Part shown: piece after piece, positions 1-8,478 of the stretch
Layout: each line of letters starts with the position of its first letter
Numbering within the stretch: the first letter of the stretch is position 1
Origin: JBEKHT01 sp050012135
Lineage (GTDB): Bacteria > Chloroflexota > Anaerolineae > Anaerolineales > RBG-16-64-43
Direction of reading: 5' to 3'
DNA length: 64,000 nt
Assembly: GCA_050012135.1 (NCBI GenBank)
Contig: JBEKHT010000007.1
Coordinates: 13,520 to 77,519, forward strand
Translations under genes and position numbers: made by a program
Notes under the pieces: model-generated
Databases searched by the model: none
Told to the model about the DNA's origin: nothing
Seen by the model: only the letters and a program-made list of their open reading frames with translations

Positions 1-440
1 AGAGGGCAGACCAGGGTCCGGCCTCCGAAGTTCGCTTGGCGAAGCTGGGCAGGGAGCGCTGAAAAGCCTCTTCCCCTATCGAAGGGGAATCAGGTGGTGA
101 GGGGGGCCGCGGCTTGCGGGCCACAGGCGGAGGTGGAGGCTTGCCATTTCGAATGGAGAATGGCGCCTCCTTCTCGATCGTGCGGGGCAGAAGTTGCCCG
201 GCGCCGACGGGCCTCGCAGGCGAACCGCCCGCTTTGGCTGCAGCAGCCGTCGCCTCCAGGCGCTCCGGTGAAGGGGCCCGGGGACTGCAGCGAGGCGACG
301 TTGACCACGGGCGTGAAAGGCCCGATGCCCCGCAGAGCAGAAGCCCGGGGAGGCGTTGGATCAAGCGTGGACGACCCGGATTGGAGGTGATACCATAGGA
401 ATCCTGGACGGGAATAATCTGATTTTGGCAGGTCAGGTGA
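1..440. other. non-coding leader region
   Basis: No convincing gene is visible. Open frames here have arginine- and proline-rich, low-information translations typical of GC-rich shadow frames. The last part carries the ribosome-binding region (CAGGTCAGGTGA) of the radical SAM gene at 441. Confidence 0.6.
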
Positions 441-2420
441 ATGAATGTGACGCCGCAGGAGATTGACAGGCTTCTGGCTTCGATCCTGCCCCGTGTGCAG
501 AAACCGGGCCGATACACGGGTGGGGAGCACAACCAGGTCGTCAAGGATTGGGCCTCCACCCCCATCCGTACGGCGTTGGTTTTCCCGGACCTGTACGACC
601 TGGGCATGTCGAACCTGGGGATCGCAGTTCTTTACGACCTCCTCAATTCCTGTGCGGATGTGCTTTGCGAAAGGTCCTTTTCGCCCTGGGGGGACATGGA
701 AAGCCAGATGCGCCGGGCGGGTGTGCCGCTCTACTCGTTGGAGACACACCACGCGCTGAATGAGTTCGACCTTCTCGGCTTCTCGATACCTTACGATCAG
801 CTTTACACCAATGTGCTTAACGCCCTCGACCTGGCCGAGGTCCCGCTGCGCGCCGCCGAACGCGACGAACGCCATCCGCTCGTGATTGCCGGTGGTCACG
901 CGGCCTACAATCCTGAGCCCATGGCTCCTTTCGTCGACGCCTTCGTGATCGGCGAGGGCGAAGAGGTGCTTCTTGAGATCGTGGAGGTGTTGCGCTGGGC
1001 CCGGGAGACGTCTGCCCGCCGAAGCGCCGTGCTGGAGCGCCTGGCGCGGCTGTGGGGCGTCTACGTCCCCGCTTTCTATCGTCCTTTCTATCATGCGGAT
1101 GGCACCTTGAGCGGGGTAGACCGCCTTTGGCAAGATGCGCCTCGGGTGGTGCTCAAGCGTATCGTTTCCAAGCTGCCTCCCTCTCCCGTAAAGATGATCG
1201 TCCCTTACGTTGACATTGTTCACAATCGCTTCCCAGTCGAGATTATGAGGGGCTGCACTCGCGGCTGCCGCTTTTGCCAGGCGGGGATGATCGCACGGCC
1301 GGTTCGAGAGCGAACGGTTGCAGAGATCCTTGCAGCGATCGATACGGGGCTCGCCAACACCGGCTTTGAGGAGGTGGCTCTGCTGTCGCTCTCCTCCTCG
1401 GATTATCGCGACATCCAAAAGCTGGTGGCCGCCATTGCCGAACGTTACTCCGGGCGTCACCTGCGCATCTCGCTCCCGTCCCTGCGCATTGAGACGGTCT
1501 CGGTGGACCTGGTGGAGGCTCTGCGAGGCCAGCATACCGGCGGGTTCACGCTGGCACCGGAGGCGGCCACGGAGCGCATGCGCAACGTGATCAACAAGCC
1601 GGTCTCAAGCGAGCAGTTGCTGTCCGTCTCCCGGGAGATTTTCACTCGGGGCTGGACGACCCTCAAGCTGTACTTTATGATCGGCCACCCGCGCGAGGAA
1701 TTGGAGGATGTTCAGGCGATCGCCGATTTGGCCAAGGCTGTGCTGGCGGAGGGGCGCAAGGCGGCCGGGCGGCGGGCCGAAGTCCACGTTGGGGTGAGCA
1801 CGTTCGTGCCGAAAGCGCACACTCCCTTTCAATGGGTTTCGCTCGACTCGCTCGAGCGGATTGAGGCCAAGCAGAAGTTGCTCATGAGGGAGTTGCGGGA
1901 TCCTGGCCTGAAGCTCAGTTGGAACCCGACGCAGGAGACGATGCTGGAGGCTTGGCTTTCGCGGGGGGATCGCCGAATGGGGGAAGTCATCTACGAGGCT
2001 TGGCGGCGGGGGGCGCGATTTGACGCCTGGCAAGACACCCTTCGGTACGAGGCCTGGGCCGAAGCGTTTCGCTTCTGTGGACTGGACCCCTCTTTCTACA
2101 CCCACCGCGATCGGCCTTTTGATGAAGTCTTTCCCTGGGACCACATGGACTCGGGAGTGCGCAAGCGCTTTCTCTTGCAGGACTACCTTTGGAGTTTTGA
2201 GGGCAAGCCGCGGATCGACTGCCGCGAGCAGTGCTTTGCTTGCGGCATCCTCCCCAAATTCAACAACCTGAGGGCCGGTCAGGCAGGGGATGCCTGGTTC
2301 TGCCCGGTGATCCAACGAAGGCCGCACCTGCCCGCTCAGACACTCCCACCGGGGTCCCTCGCGGAGAGGCCCCTGGAAGGGGTCGCTTTGGAGGCGCCGG
2401 CAGGGCGCGAAAAGGCTTAG
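441..2420 (+). CDS. B12-binding-like/radical SAM protein, TIGR03960 family
   Basis: This is a 659-residue radical SAM protein. The N-terminal part (about residues 40-190) resembles the B12-binding-like Rossmann domain found in this family. The cluster motif is CTRGCRFC, with Cys272, Cys276 and Cys279. A C-terminal cysteine group (CREQCFACGI, near 598-609) is also present. The reaction of this family is not established. In many bacteria it is fused to, or sits directly before, the DUF2344/TIGR03936 radical-SAM-linked protein, and here that partner is the separate downstream gene, 92 bases away. The pair is often found near ribonuclease G or ribosomal protein genes elsewhere, which suggests an RNA- or ribosome-related role, but that is inference. 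The start is the ATG preceded by AGGTGA. Confidence 0.9.
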   Translation: MNVTPQEIDRLLASILPRVQKPGRYTGGEHNQVVKDWASTPIRTALVFPDLYDLGMSNLGIAVLYDLLNSCADVLCERSFSPWGDMESQMRRAGVPLYSLETHHALNEFDLLGFSIPYDQLYTNVLNALDLAEVPLRAAERDERHPLVIAGGHAAYNPEPMAPFVDAFVIGEGEEVLLEIVEVLRWARETSARRSAVLERLARLWGVYVPAFYRPFYHADGTLSGVDRLWQDAPRVVLKRIVSKLPPSPVKMIVPYVDIVHNRFPVEIMRGCTRGCRFCQAGMIARPVRERTVAEILAAIDTGLANTGFEEVALLSLSSSDYRDIQKLVAAIAERYSGRHLRISLPSLRIETVSVDLVEALRGQHTGGFTLAPEAATERMRNVINKPVSSEQLLSVSREIFTRGWTTLKLYFMIGHPREELEDVQAIADLAKAVLAEGRKAAGRRAEVHVGVSTFVPKAHTPFQWVSLDSLERIEAKQKLLMRELRDPGLKLSWNPTQETMLEAWLSRGDRRMGEVIYEAWRRGARFDAWQDTLRYEAWAEAFRFCGLDPSFYTHRDRPFDEVFPWDHMDSGVRKRFLLQDYLWSFEGKPRIDCREQCFACGILPKFNNLRAGQAGDAWFCPVIQRRPHLPAQTLPPGSLAERPLEGVALEAPAGREKA

Positions 2421-2512
2421 GGGGTCTGTTTCCGTCCGCCAGCTTGGCTCGATTTCGATCGTTGCGCTCCTGCCTGAGGGCTGAGCCGATTGGGAAGGCT
2501 TTGAGGCATTCC

Positions 2513-3175
2513 ATGGTCCAGCGGTACCGGGCAAGGTTCGCGATCCTCGAGCCCATGCGCTTTACGAGCCACCTTGACCTCTTGCGAACGTGGGAGCGAA
2601 CGCTTCGCCGCGCAGGGCTGCCGCTGGCCTACAGCGGCGGATACCATGCTCATCCTCGGATTCAAATCGGGGCCGCGTTGCCTCTGGGGTGTACAGCCTG
2701 TGCGGAGCTTCTTGACCTCTGGTTGGAGCAGGAGCTTGGGGAGGGGGAGGTGGGGGAGGCTCTCCAGCATGAGTTGCCCCCCGGGCTACGCCTGGATCGC
2801 CTGGCGGCGCTGTCTTCCCCTCGCCGCGATCTGCAGGAGGAGATCGTGGCCGGCGATTACACGGCGATTCCCTTGGAGTTCGAATTCCCGCCGGGCTTGG
2901 CCGAGGGCGTGACGCGTTTCCTGGCCAGCTCGAGCGTAGTGCGCGAGAGGCGAGGCAAATCCTATGACCTGCGACCTCTCGTTCTGGATCTTCGCATCCT
3001 CCCGGGCGATCGCTACGGCTCTCTCAGCATGCGCGTGCGACTCGGGGAGAACGCAACGGGCCGGCCGGATGAAGTCCTGTCCTGCTTGGACCTGCAGGAA
3101 TTGGCGGTCCGTGTCAACCGCGACCGCCTGCTCTTGCGTGACGCCCGCGCGGGTCTAATTCCCTCCGACGGGTGA
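2513..3175 (+). CDS. radical SAM-linked protein, TIGR03936/DUF2344
   Basis: The predicted product has 220 residues and begins MVQRYRARFAILEPMRF, a typical opening for the DUF2344 family (xRxxFxKxxxxRFxSHLDLxR, visible here as RFTSHLDLLRTWERTLRRAG). Other conserved pieces are GGYHAHPRIQIGAALPLG and LGCTACAELLDLWL. In many genomes this domain is the C-terminal part of the TIGR03960 radical SAM protein, so its position directly behind that gene is diagnostic. The frame stays open upstream to about 2231, but that extension overlaps the radical SAM gene and has no family-like sequence, so the ATG at 2513 is preferred. Its exact function is unknown. Confidence 0.85.
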   Translation: MVQRYRARFAILEPMRFTSHLDLLRTWERTLRRAGLPLAYSGGYHAHPRIQIGAALPLGCTACAELLDLWLEQELGEGEVGEALQHELPPGLRLDRLAALSSPRRDLQEEIVAGDYTAIPLEFEFPPGLAEGVTRFLASSSVVRERRGKSYDLRPLVLDLRILPGDRYGSLSMRVRLGENATGRPDEVLSCLDLQELAVRVNRDRLLLRDARAGLIPSDG

Positions 3176-3488
3176 GGCAGAGCCGGGTTGGTGCCCGGGC
3201 CCTCCTAGAGCGCGTTGAACTCCCTTCGGGAGGAATGAGCCCGATCCGATGCGGCGCGTGACCCGCAGGGTGGGACAAAAGACTTCGGGCTTGCCTCGGT
3301 TGGCGCAGGGACCTGGACTCGTCCGTAGGAGATCCCCATTCGTCAGGCCCACTGAGCACCGTCAGGGTGAGACCTCCCCTGAAGATTAGCGTGCAAGCCG
3401 GGATTCCTGTTGGTAGGGCTGGCCTGTCACAGGACTCGGCGGCGGGGCTGGAGATCAAGGCTAGGCCAGTCGGCTGGAAGGAAAGCGA
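3176..3488. other. intergenic, no gene seen
   Basis: About 310 bases between the radical SAM pair and the glycosidase. The only legible element is the GGAAGGAAAGCGA ribosome-binding stretch just before 3489. Confidence 0.5.
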
Positions 3489-5366
3489 ATGATACGCGTA
3501 GCTGGATCATGGTTCCACGACGAGCTCAGCCGAACCCTCATCCTGCGGGGAGTCAACCTGGGTGGCAGCACGAAAGTGCCCTTTCATCCAAATGGTGCAA
3601 CCCACCTCCGGGCGGGATTCCTGGATCATCGTAACGTTTCCTTTGTGGGCCGTCCATTTCCGCTCGAGGTCGCCGATGAGCACTTCGACCGGCTGAGGCG
3701 CTGGGGGTTCACCTTGCTGCGCTTTTTGGTCACCTGGGAAGCCATTGAGCATGCCGGGCCGGACCTCTACGATGAGGCCTACCTGGAGTTTGTCCGGGCG
3801 GTCATCCAGAAGGCGACTGGGCACGGCTTTCAGGTCTTTGTCGACCCGCATCAAGATGTGTGGTCGCGCTTCTCGGGGGGCGATGGAGCACCCGGGTGGA
3901 CCTTGGAGGCGGTCGGATTCGACTTGGCCCAGCTCCACGCCTCGGGCGCGGCGATCGTTCATCAAATGCAGGGCGATCCGTTCCCGCGCATGATCTGGCC
4001 AACGAATGCAACCCGTCTGGCCTCAGCCACGATGTTTACCCTTTTTTTCGGAGGGAAGACCTTCGCGCCGGCGACCCAGATCGCGGGCGAGCCCGCGCAG
4101 GACTACTTGCAACGCCACTACATCCAATCGCTCTGCCAGCTTGGCCAGCGCCTGCGCGACTTGCCCAATGTGATCGGTTACGACACGCTCAACGAACCTT
4201 TTGCCGGGTGGATCGGTTGGCGCGACTTGACCTCATCCGCAGGAGCGATTCGATACGGTCTCAGCCCCACTCCCCTGCAGTCGATGGCGCTGGGCGAAGG
4301 GATCCCCTGCCCGGTCCAGGAGTGGGCCGTTGGCCTCACGGGTTCACAGCGCAGGAAACTCCATTGGGTCAATCCAGGGCGGGCACGCGCCTGGCAGACG
4401 GGTCACAAGTGCCTATGGCGAGCAAACGGAGTTTGGGATCTCGACGGGAAGGGCCAGCCCATTCTCCTGCGGCCAGAGCATTTTTCGAAAGTCGAAGGTC
4501 GCCCGGTCCGCTTCGCCCGGGATTTCCTGCTGCCCTTTGCGAAGCGGTATTCGGCCGCCCTTCGCGCGGCCCATCCCGGCGCGCTGATCTTCTTCGAAGG
4601 GGAGCCCGGGCATGCACCGCCGGCGTGGGGTGGAGAGGATCGGGACGGGCTGGCCTACGCGCCGCACTGGTACGACGGCTTCGTCCTTTTCACCAAGACC
4701 TTCCGCCCGCACCTTGCGGTCGATGAGCGCACGAGCGGGCTCATCGTGGGGTCCGGCTGCATCCGGCGCTCCTTCAACGCGCAACTTGGGCGCCCGCGCC
4801 GCGAGGCCGAGAGCCTTCTGGGAGGCGTACCCTCTCTGGTCGGCGAGGTGGGCATCCCCCTGGACCTCGACGGGGGGCGCGCCTACCGGACAGGCGATTT
4901 CCGGCGCCAGGTCGAAGCGGCCGATCGCACCTGCCGTTCTCTCGAGGCAAACCTGCTCTCCTACACGTGGTGGAACTACACCGCCGACAACTCCAACGCC
5001 AGGGGTGACCAGTGGAACGGCGAGGATTTCTCGATCTTCAGCCCAGATCAGAGGATGGACCCGGCGGCCCCCTTCTCCGGCGGACGAGCGCTGAACGCCA
5101 TTGTGCGCCCTTACGCCCGGGCGATTGCCGGCGAGCCGATGCGAATGGGGTTCAACTTGGCCAAACGCGAGTTTAATTTGGTTTATCGCAGCGGCGGAGC
5201 CGCGACTGGACCGACGGAGATCTTTGCGCCCGCGTTGCACTTCCCTCGTGGGTACCGGGTGGAGGTCTCGGACGGCGATTTCGAGATCCACCCGGAGACC
5301 TCGCTTCTCTTGTATCGTCACGATTCCGCCCGCGCGATACATTCCGTGCGACTCACGGCGGAATAG
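3489..5366 (+). CDS. glycoside hydrolase family 5, endoglycoceramidase/glucosylceramidase-like
   Basis: This 625-residue protein has the GH5 TIM-barrel pattern. The opening LRGVNLGGSTKVP, the FLVTWEAIEHAGPD segment and VDPHQDVWSRFSGGDGAP match the GH5 branch that includes endoglycoceramidases and fungal steryl glucosidase/glucosylceramidases (GH5_12). The acid/base glutamate is Glu236 in TLNEPFAGW. The likely nucleophile is Glu453 in LVGEVGIPLDL. A C-terminal beta-sandwich-like region (about 510-620) follows, as in that subfamily. No signal peptide is visible, so it may act inside the cell on a glycolipid or sterol glucoside. The exact substrate cannot be told from sequence. It stands alone, with a convergent lipoprotein gene downstream. 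Confidence 0.85.
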   Translation: MIRVAGSWFHDELSRTLILRGVNLGGSTKVPFHPNGATHLRAGFLDHRNVSFVGRPFPLEVADEHFDRLRRWGFTLLRFLVTWEAIEHAGPDLYDEAYLEFVRAVIQKATGHGFQVFVDPHQDVWSRFSGGDGAPGWTLEAVGFDLAQLHASGAAIVHQMQGDPFPRMIWPTNATRLASATMFTLFFGGKTFAPATQIAGEPAQDYLQRHYIQSLCQLGQRLRDLPNVIGYDTLNEPFAGWIGWRDLTSSAGAIRYGLSPTPLQSMALGEGIPCPVQEWAVGLTGSQRRKLHWVNPGRARAWQTGHKCLWRANGVWDLDGKGQPILLRPEHFSKVEGRPVRFARDFLLPFAKRYSAALRAAHPGALIFFEGEPGHAPPAWGGEDRDGLAYAPHWYDGFVLFTKTFRPHLAVDERTSGLIVGSGCIRRSFNAQLGRPRREAESLLGGVPSLVGEVGIPLDLDGGRAYRTGDFRRQVEAADRTCRSLEANLLSYTWWNYTADNSNARGDQWNGEDFSIFSPDQRMDPAAPFSGGRALNAIVRPYARAIAGEPMRMGFNLAKREFNLVYRSGGAATGPTEIFAPALHFPRGYRVEVSDGDFEIHPETSLLLYRHDSARAIHSVRLTAE

Positions 5367-5441
5367 GAACCCCCCCCGGCTGCAGGCCCGCCGTCCGGCC
5401 AAGCGGCCTTGCTCTGAGCGCTTAGCCGGCGGCTCCGTACC

Positions 5442-5462
5442 CGGGCATGGGTATTCTGCCCG
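5442..5462. terminator. hairpin between convergent genes
   Basis: CGGGCA and TGCCCG form a 6-bp stem with a 9-base loop between the convergent GH5 and lipoprotein genes. There is no T-run, so a role as a factor-dependent or bidirectional terminator is only a suggestion. Confidence 0.25.
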
Positions 5463-5557
5463 CGATCGGTCTCCTTGAAACCTCGCCCAACAGGGATCAG
5501 CGCGGGCAGGAGAAGGGAAGTCATCGCGATCGGAGCTTGGCTCCCAGCCGCTGGGGC

Positions 5558-6412
5558 TCACTTGATCTTCATCTTGAGCGTGAATTCCGAGGGTGCGCTT
5601 CCCTGTACAACTTGGACGACATAGTCCTCGGAGGCTGGAAGACCTCCATTGAAATGAGTGGCGTGGCGACCAAGCGGTGCGATCTCCCGCCCATCCTCCA
5701 ATCCATACAGGACGAGCGCCGCCGATCCGGACTTGGATTGGAGATCGAGGGTCAGGGTCTGTCCCGTTTTCACCGGCAATAGATAGCTGACCATGGGAGC
5801 ATCCCGCGCGGTTCCGGTAACCGTCAACGGGCTGCTTCCGGGCTGGAGAATGATGGGCGTCACGATCGTGATCGCAAGAGTGAAGCTGTCTTCCCCATCG
5901 GCAGCCGCCACCTCAATCACGTAATCCTCCGATTCCGGAAGCGGGCCCTGAAAGGTCGCCTGGCTCTGGGTTGGTGTCAAGAGCCAAGTGCCGTCGCTGG
6001 AACCATAGATTCCAAGCACCAGGTCGTGGTTCGGGGAATCGAGCGAGACCATCATCTCCTGTCCCTGCAGGGCCGCCAACACATAGTATTGAGCCGAGCC
6101 GGACGACACCTGCCCGGTCTCGATGGCTTCAGCCCCCTCGGCAGGGAACGAAACGCGCGTGTTGCCGGGGGGCAAGGTGGCTGGCGCAAGGGACGTCTCC
6201 GTCGGCAATACCGTCGGGATACCGGGCGAGGGTGTTGGAGATGGGCTGAGCGACGGCTGCGGTGTCAATGTCCACGTCGCGGAGAGCGGGGGGGCCGAGG
6301 GGCTGGCGGGGCTCACCGGGGTTGGGACGCCGCCGCCCGAGGGGTAGAGGCCGCAGGCGCTGACTGCGAGCGCAACCCCAGTTGCGGCAATAATGGGAGG
6401 GATCGATCGCAT
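5558..6412 (-). CDS. lipoprotein with two PPC-like beta domains
   Basis: The 284-residue product starts with a lipoprotein signal (MRSIPPIIAATGVALAVSAC, lipobox VSAC). A Pro/Ser/Thr-rich linker of about 70 residues follows, then two tandem beta-sandwich repeats of about 95 residues. Each repeat ends with a similar block: FQGPLPESEDYVIEVAA in the first and FNGGLPASEDYVVQVVQ in the second. This pattern is typical of bacterial pre-peptidase C-terminal (PPC)-like domains, which stabilise or target secreted proteins. The protein is probably a surface-anchored, non-enzymatic lipoprotein. The frame stays open further upstream (alternative ATG near 6467), but the signal peptide fixes the start well. 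Confidence 0.75.
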   Translation of the reverse strand: MRSIPPIIAATGVALAVSACGLYPSGGGVPTPVSPASPSAPPLSATWTLTPQPSLSPSPTPSPGIPTVLPTETSLAPATLPPGNTRVSFPAEGAEAIETGQVSSGSAQYYVLAALQGQEMMVSLDSPNHDLVLGIYGSSDGTWLLTPTQSQATFQGPLPESEDYVIEVAAADGEDSFTLAITIVTPIILQPGSSPLTVTGTARDAPMVSYLLPVKTGQTLTLDLQSKSGSAALVLYGLEDGREIAPLGRHATHFNGGLPASEDYVVQVVQGSAPSEFTLKMKIK

Positions 6413-6835
6413 GCGATGGCTCCATCGGCGGGACGGTTCCGGTTGGGCGGTTCGGGCCCCCATCCCGAGGCCGGTGCTTTCCGACACCCGACTGGAAGGG
6501 TGGAAGCTCACCCTGATTCTGGCGGGCATTCGGCGCCCGGGAGGGAGAGAAGGCAGTGGCTGCAAGGCGTTCAACGACCCCGATCTAGGTTCCGCGGGAA
6601 GCCCCGTCCATGAGGCGCCTCGAGATTGTATACCACGAAGATGGCAGCCGGGAAACGTTGGTCCAGGGGCGCTGGGGATGACGCGGGAGGTCAAGCTTCG
6701 CCTATCGGCCAATGAAAGCGAGATCGCATCCCGTGACGCCACCCCTCGATGGGGGGGAGAAAAGAGAATTACAATCGGCAAGAAAGCGGGCTGAGGAAAT
6801 CCCTCGGTTTTCAACGAAGAATTTGAGGAGGCTTG
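6413..6835. other. divergent intergenic region
   Basis: About 420 bases between the lipoprotein (leftward) and the cupin (rightward). A TACAAT box at 6770-6775 could be a -10 element for the cupin, but no good -35 is seen. No gene-like sequence was found. Confidence 0.4.
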
Positions 6836-7216
6836 GTGACCGGATATGCGGGTTCGATCGAAAAAGAAACTCTCAAGAACAAGTTCTTTCGTCGCGTTCT
6901 GTTCACCGGAAAACATGCCCAATTGGTAGTCATGTGCCTGCAGGGGGGCGAGGATATTGGCAACGAAGTTCATCCCGACGTGGACCAGTTTTTCCGCATC
7001 GAAACAGGCGAAGCCAAGTTCGTATTCAATGGAAAGGAAGAGCACGTGGTCGGCGAGGGCGGAGCGGTCATAGTTCCTGCCGGCACCTACCACAACGTGA
7101 TCAACACTTCGAAGACCAAGCTCCTCCAGCTGTACACAGTCTACTCACCGCCGAACCATCCCGACGGCACGGTGCATCGGACGAAGGCCGAAGCCGAGGC
7201 CGCGGAGCACCACTAG
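6836..7216 (+). CDS. small single-domain cupin
   Basis: This is a roughly 126-residue cupin of the RmlC fold. Motif 1 is visible as HPDVDQFFRIETGEAKFVFNG, and motif 2 as VIVPAGTYHNVIN. Conserved His, Gln/Glu and His positions suggest one metal site. Close relatives annotated as cupin-domain proteins lack a defined substrate, so only a general metal-dependent isomerase/dioxygenase or binding role can be given. GTG at 6836 is preferred over TTG at 6833 because GAGGAGG (6825-6831) then sits at a usable distance. It is probably transcribed alone. Confidence 0.8.
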   Translation: MTGYAGSIEKETLKNKFFRRVLFTGKHAQLVVMCLQGGEDIGNEVHPDVDQFFRIETGEAKFVFNGKEEHVVGEGGAVIVPAGTYHNVINTSKTKLLQLYTVYSPPNHPDGTVHRTKAEAEAAEHH

Positions 7217-7707
7217 GCGGCCGGAGAGCCTGGGCCGAGGACCGCGCCATGGGCATGCGCGGGTAGCAGACGAGTTGCCCTCTTTGAGAGCCCCCCGCCG
7301 GGCCGACCGGCCGGGGGGCGGCAGAGCGGCCCCCCGTGGTCCAGGGGCTTTCTCGCCGACTCCGGTTCCCCCTCACGGCTGCGGATCAGATTCCCAGGGG
7401 GACCTTGTCCGTCTTGAGATCGGGTCTTTCCGCCCAACCGACCCATGGGTCTGCGGAAGTGCAGGACGTCTTCGTGAGCCACAGGCCCCGGCCATGACCT
7501 GAGATGTGCCTCTGGACCATTCCCTTCGGAAGCTTTGGCTGCCGAACGCTTTGATCGGAGCGGCTTCTCAGTCCGACTCTTCGAGTGCCAGGCTCTTCGC
7601 CTCTGTGGCCTTCGGCCCGAGAGGCCGGAGGATCACCGGGAGACTCCCGGTTTGCTCAGTCCTCGCGGCAGCAGATCCAGTTCCACTCATCTCACCGGAG
7701 GTAATCC
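7217..7707. other. intergenic, no gene seen
   Basis: About 490 bases of GC-rich sequence with no credible frame. It ends in ACCGGAGGTAATCC, a strong ribosome-binding site for the ABC ATPase gene at 7708. Confidence 0.5.
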
Positions 7708-8478
7708 ATGCCGCTTGAGAGAGCGCTCATTCGGACCGACCACTTGGTTAAGAACTTCGGCGACAAGTCGGCCGTGCGCGACGTAAGCTTGACGGTGCAA
7801 GGTGGCGAGATTTTCGGTTTCCTTGGACCCAACGGAGCCGGAAAAACGACCACCATCAAGATGATCGTTGGGCTTCTGCGGCCCACCACCGGGTGGGTGG
7901 AAGTCGCCGGGCATGATGTCCAGCGCGAGATGAGGCTGGCCAAGGCCGCCTGCGGCTACGTTCCGGACGAGCCGAATCTCTACCTCAAGCTTTCAGCGCG
8001 TGAGTTGCTGCGCTTCGTGGCCGACCTGTACGAGGTCGATCGGGCTCAAGTGGAGCATCGCATTGAAGAGCTCCTGCGGCTGTTTGACCTCTCGGAAGCC
8101 GCGGATGATCTGATCGATTCGTACAGCCATGGGATGCGCCAGAAGACGGCCCTGGCCGTCGCGTTGGTCCATGACCCCAAGGTTCTCGTGCTCGACGAAC
8201 CGACGGTTGGGCTGGATCCGAAGAGCGCACGACTGATCAAGGACATCCTGCGTCAGCTCGCAGAGCGCGGAGCCGCCATCTTCCTCTCCACGCACATTCT
8301 CGAAATCGCCGAGCGCATGTGCGATCGGATCGGCATCATCAACCGAGGCGAGCTTGTAGCGGTGGGGACCATGGGCGAACTTCGGGCGCTCGGTGCGGGA
8401 ACCTCGAGCCTGGAGGACATCTTCCTCAACCTGACCGGGGGAGCCGAGTACGCCGAGATCGCCGAGGTGCTGCGATGA
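7708..8478 (+). CDS. ABC transporter ATP-binding protein
   Basis: This 256-residue ATPase has Walker A GPNGAGKTT (residues 40-48), signature SYSHGMRQK, Walker B VLVLDEPTVGLD and the switch histidine in STHILE. It resembles the CcmA/DrrA-like exporter ATPases that pair with ABC-2 membrane subunits. The next gene overlaps its stop (ATGA) and is that membrane subunit, so the two are translationally coupled and form one transporter. The C-terminal SSLEDIFLNLTGG is the usual end of this subfamily. The substrate is unknown. Confidence 0.9.
   Translation: MPLERALIRTDHLVKNFGDKSAVRDVSLTVQGGEIFGFLGPNGAGKTTTIKMIVGLLRPTTGWVEVAGHDVQREMRLAKAACGYVPDEPNLYLKLSARELLRFVADLYEVDRAQVEHRIEELLRLFDLSEAADDLIDSYSHGMRQKTALAVALVHDPKVLVLDEPTVGLDPKSARLIKDILRQLAERGAAIFLSTHILEIAERMCDRIGIINRGELVAVGTMGELRALGAGTSSLEDIFLNLTGGAEYAEIAEVLR

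Noticed and set aside
90..1535. Long minus-strand open frame of 481 codons
   Set aside because: It lies opposite the well-supported radical SAM gene, and its translation has no family pattern. Long shadow frames are expected in GC-rich DNA.
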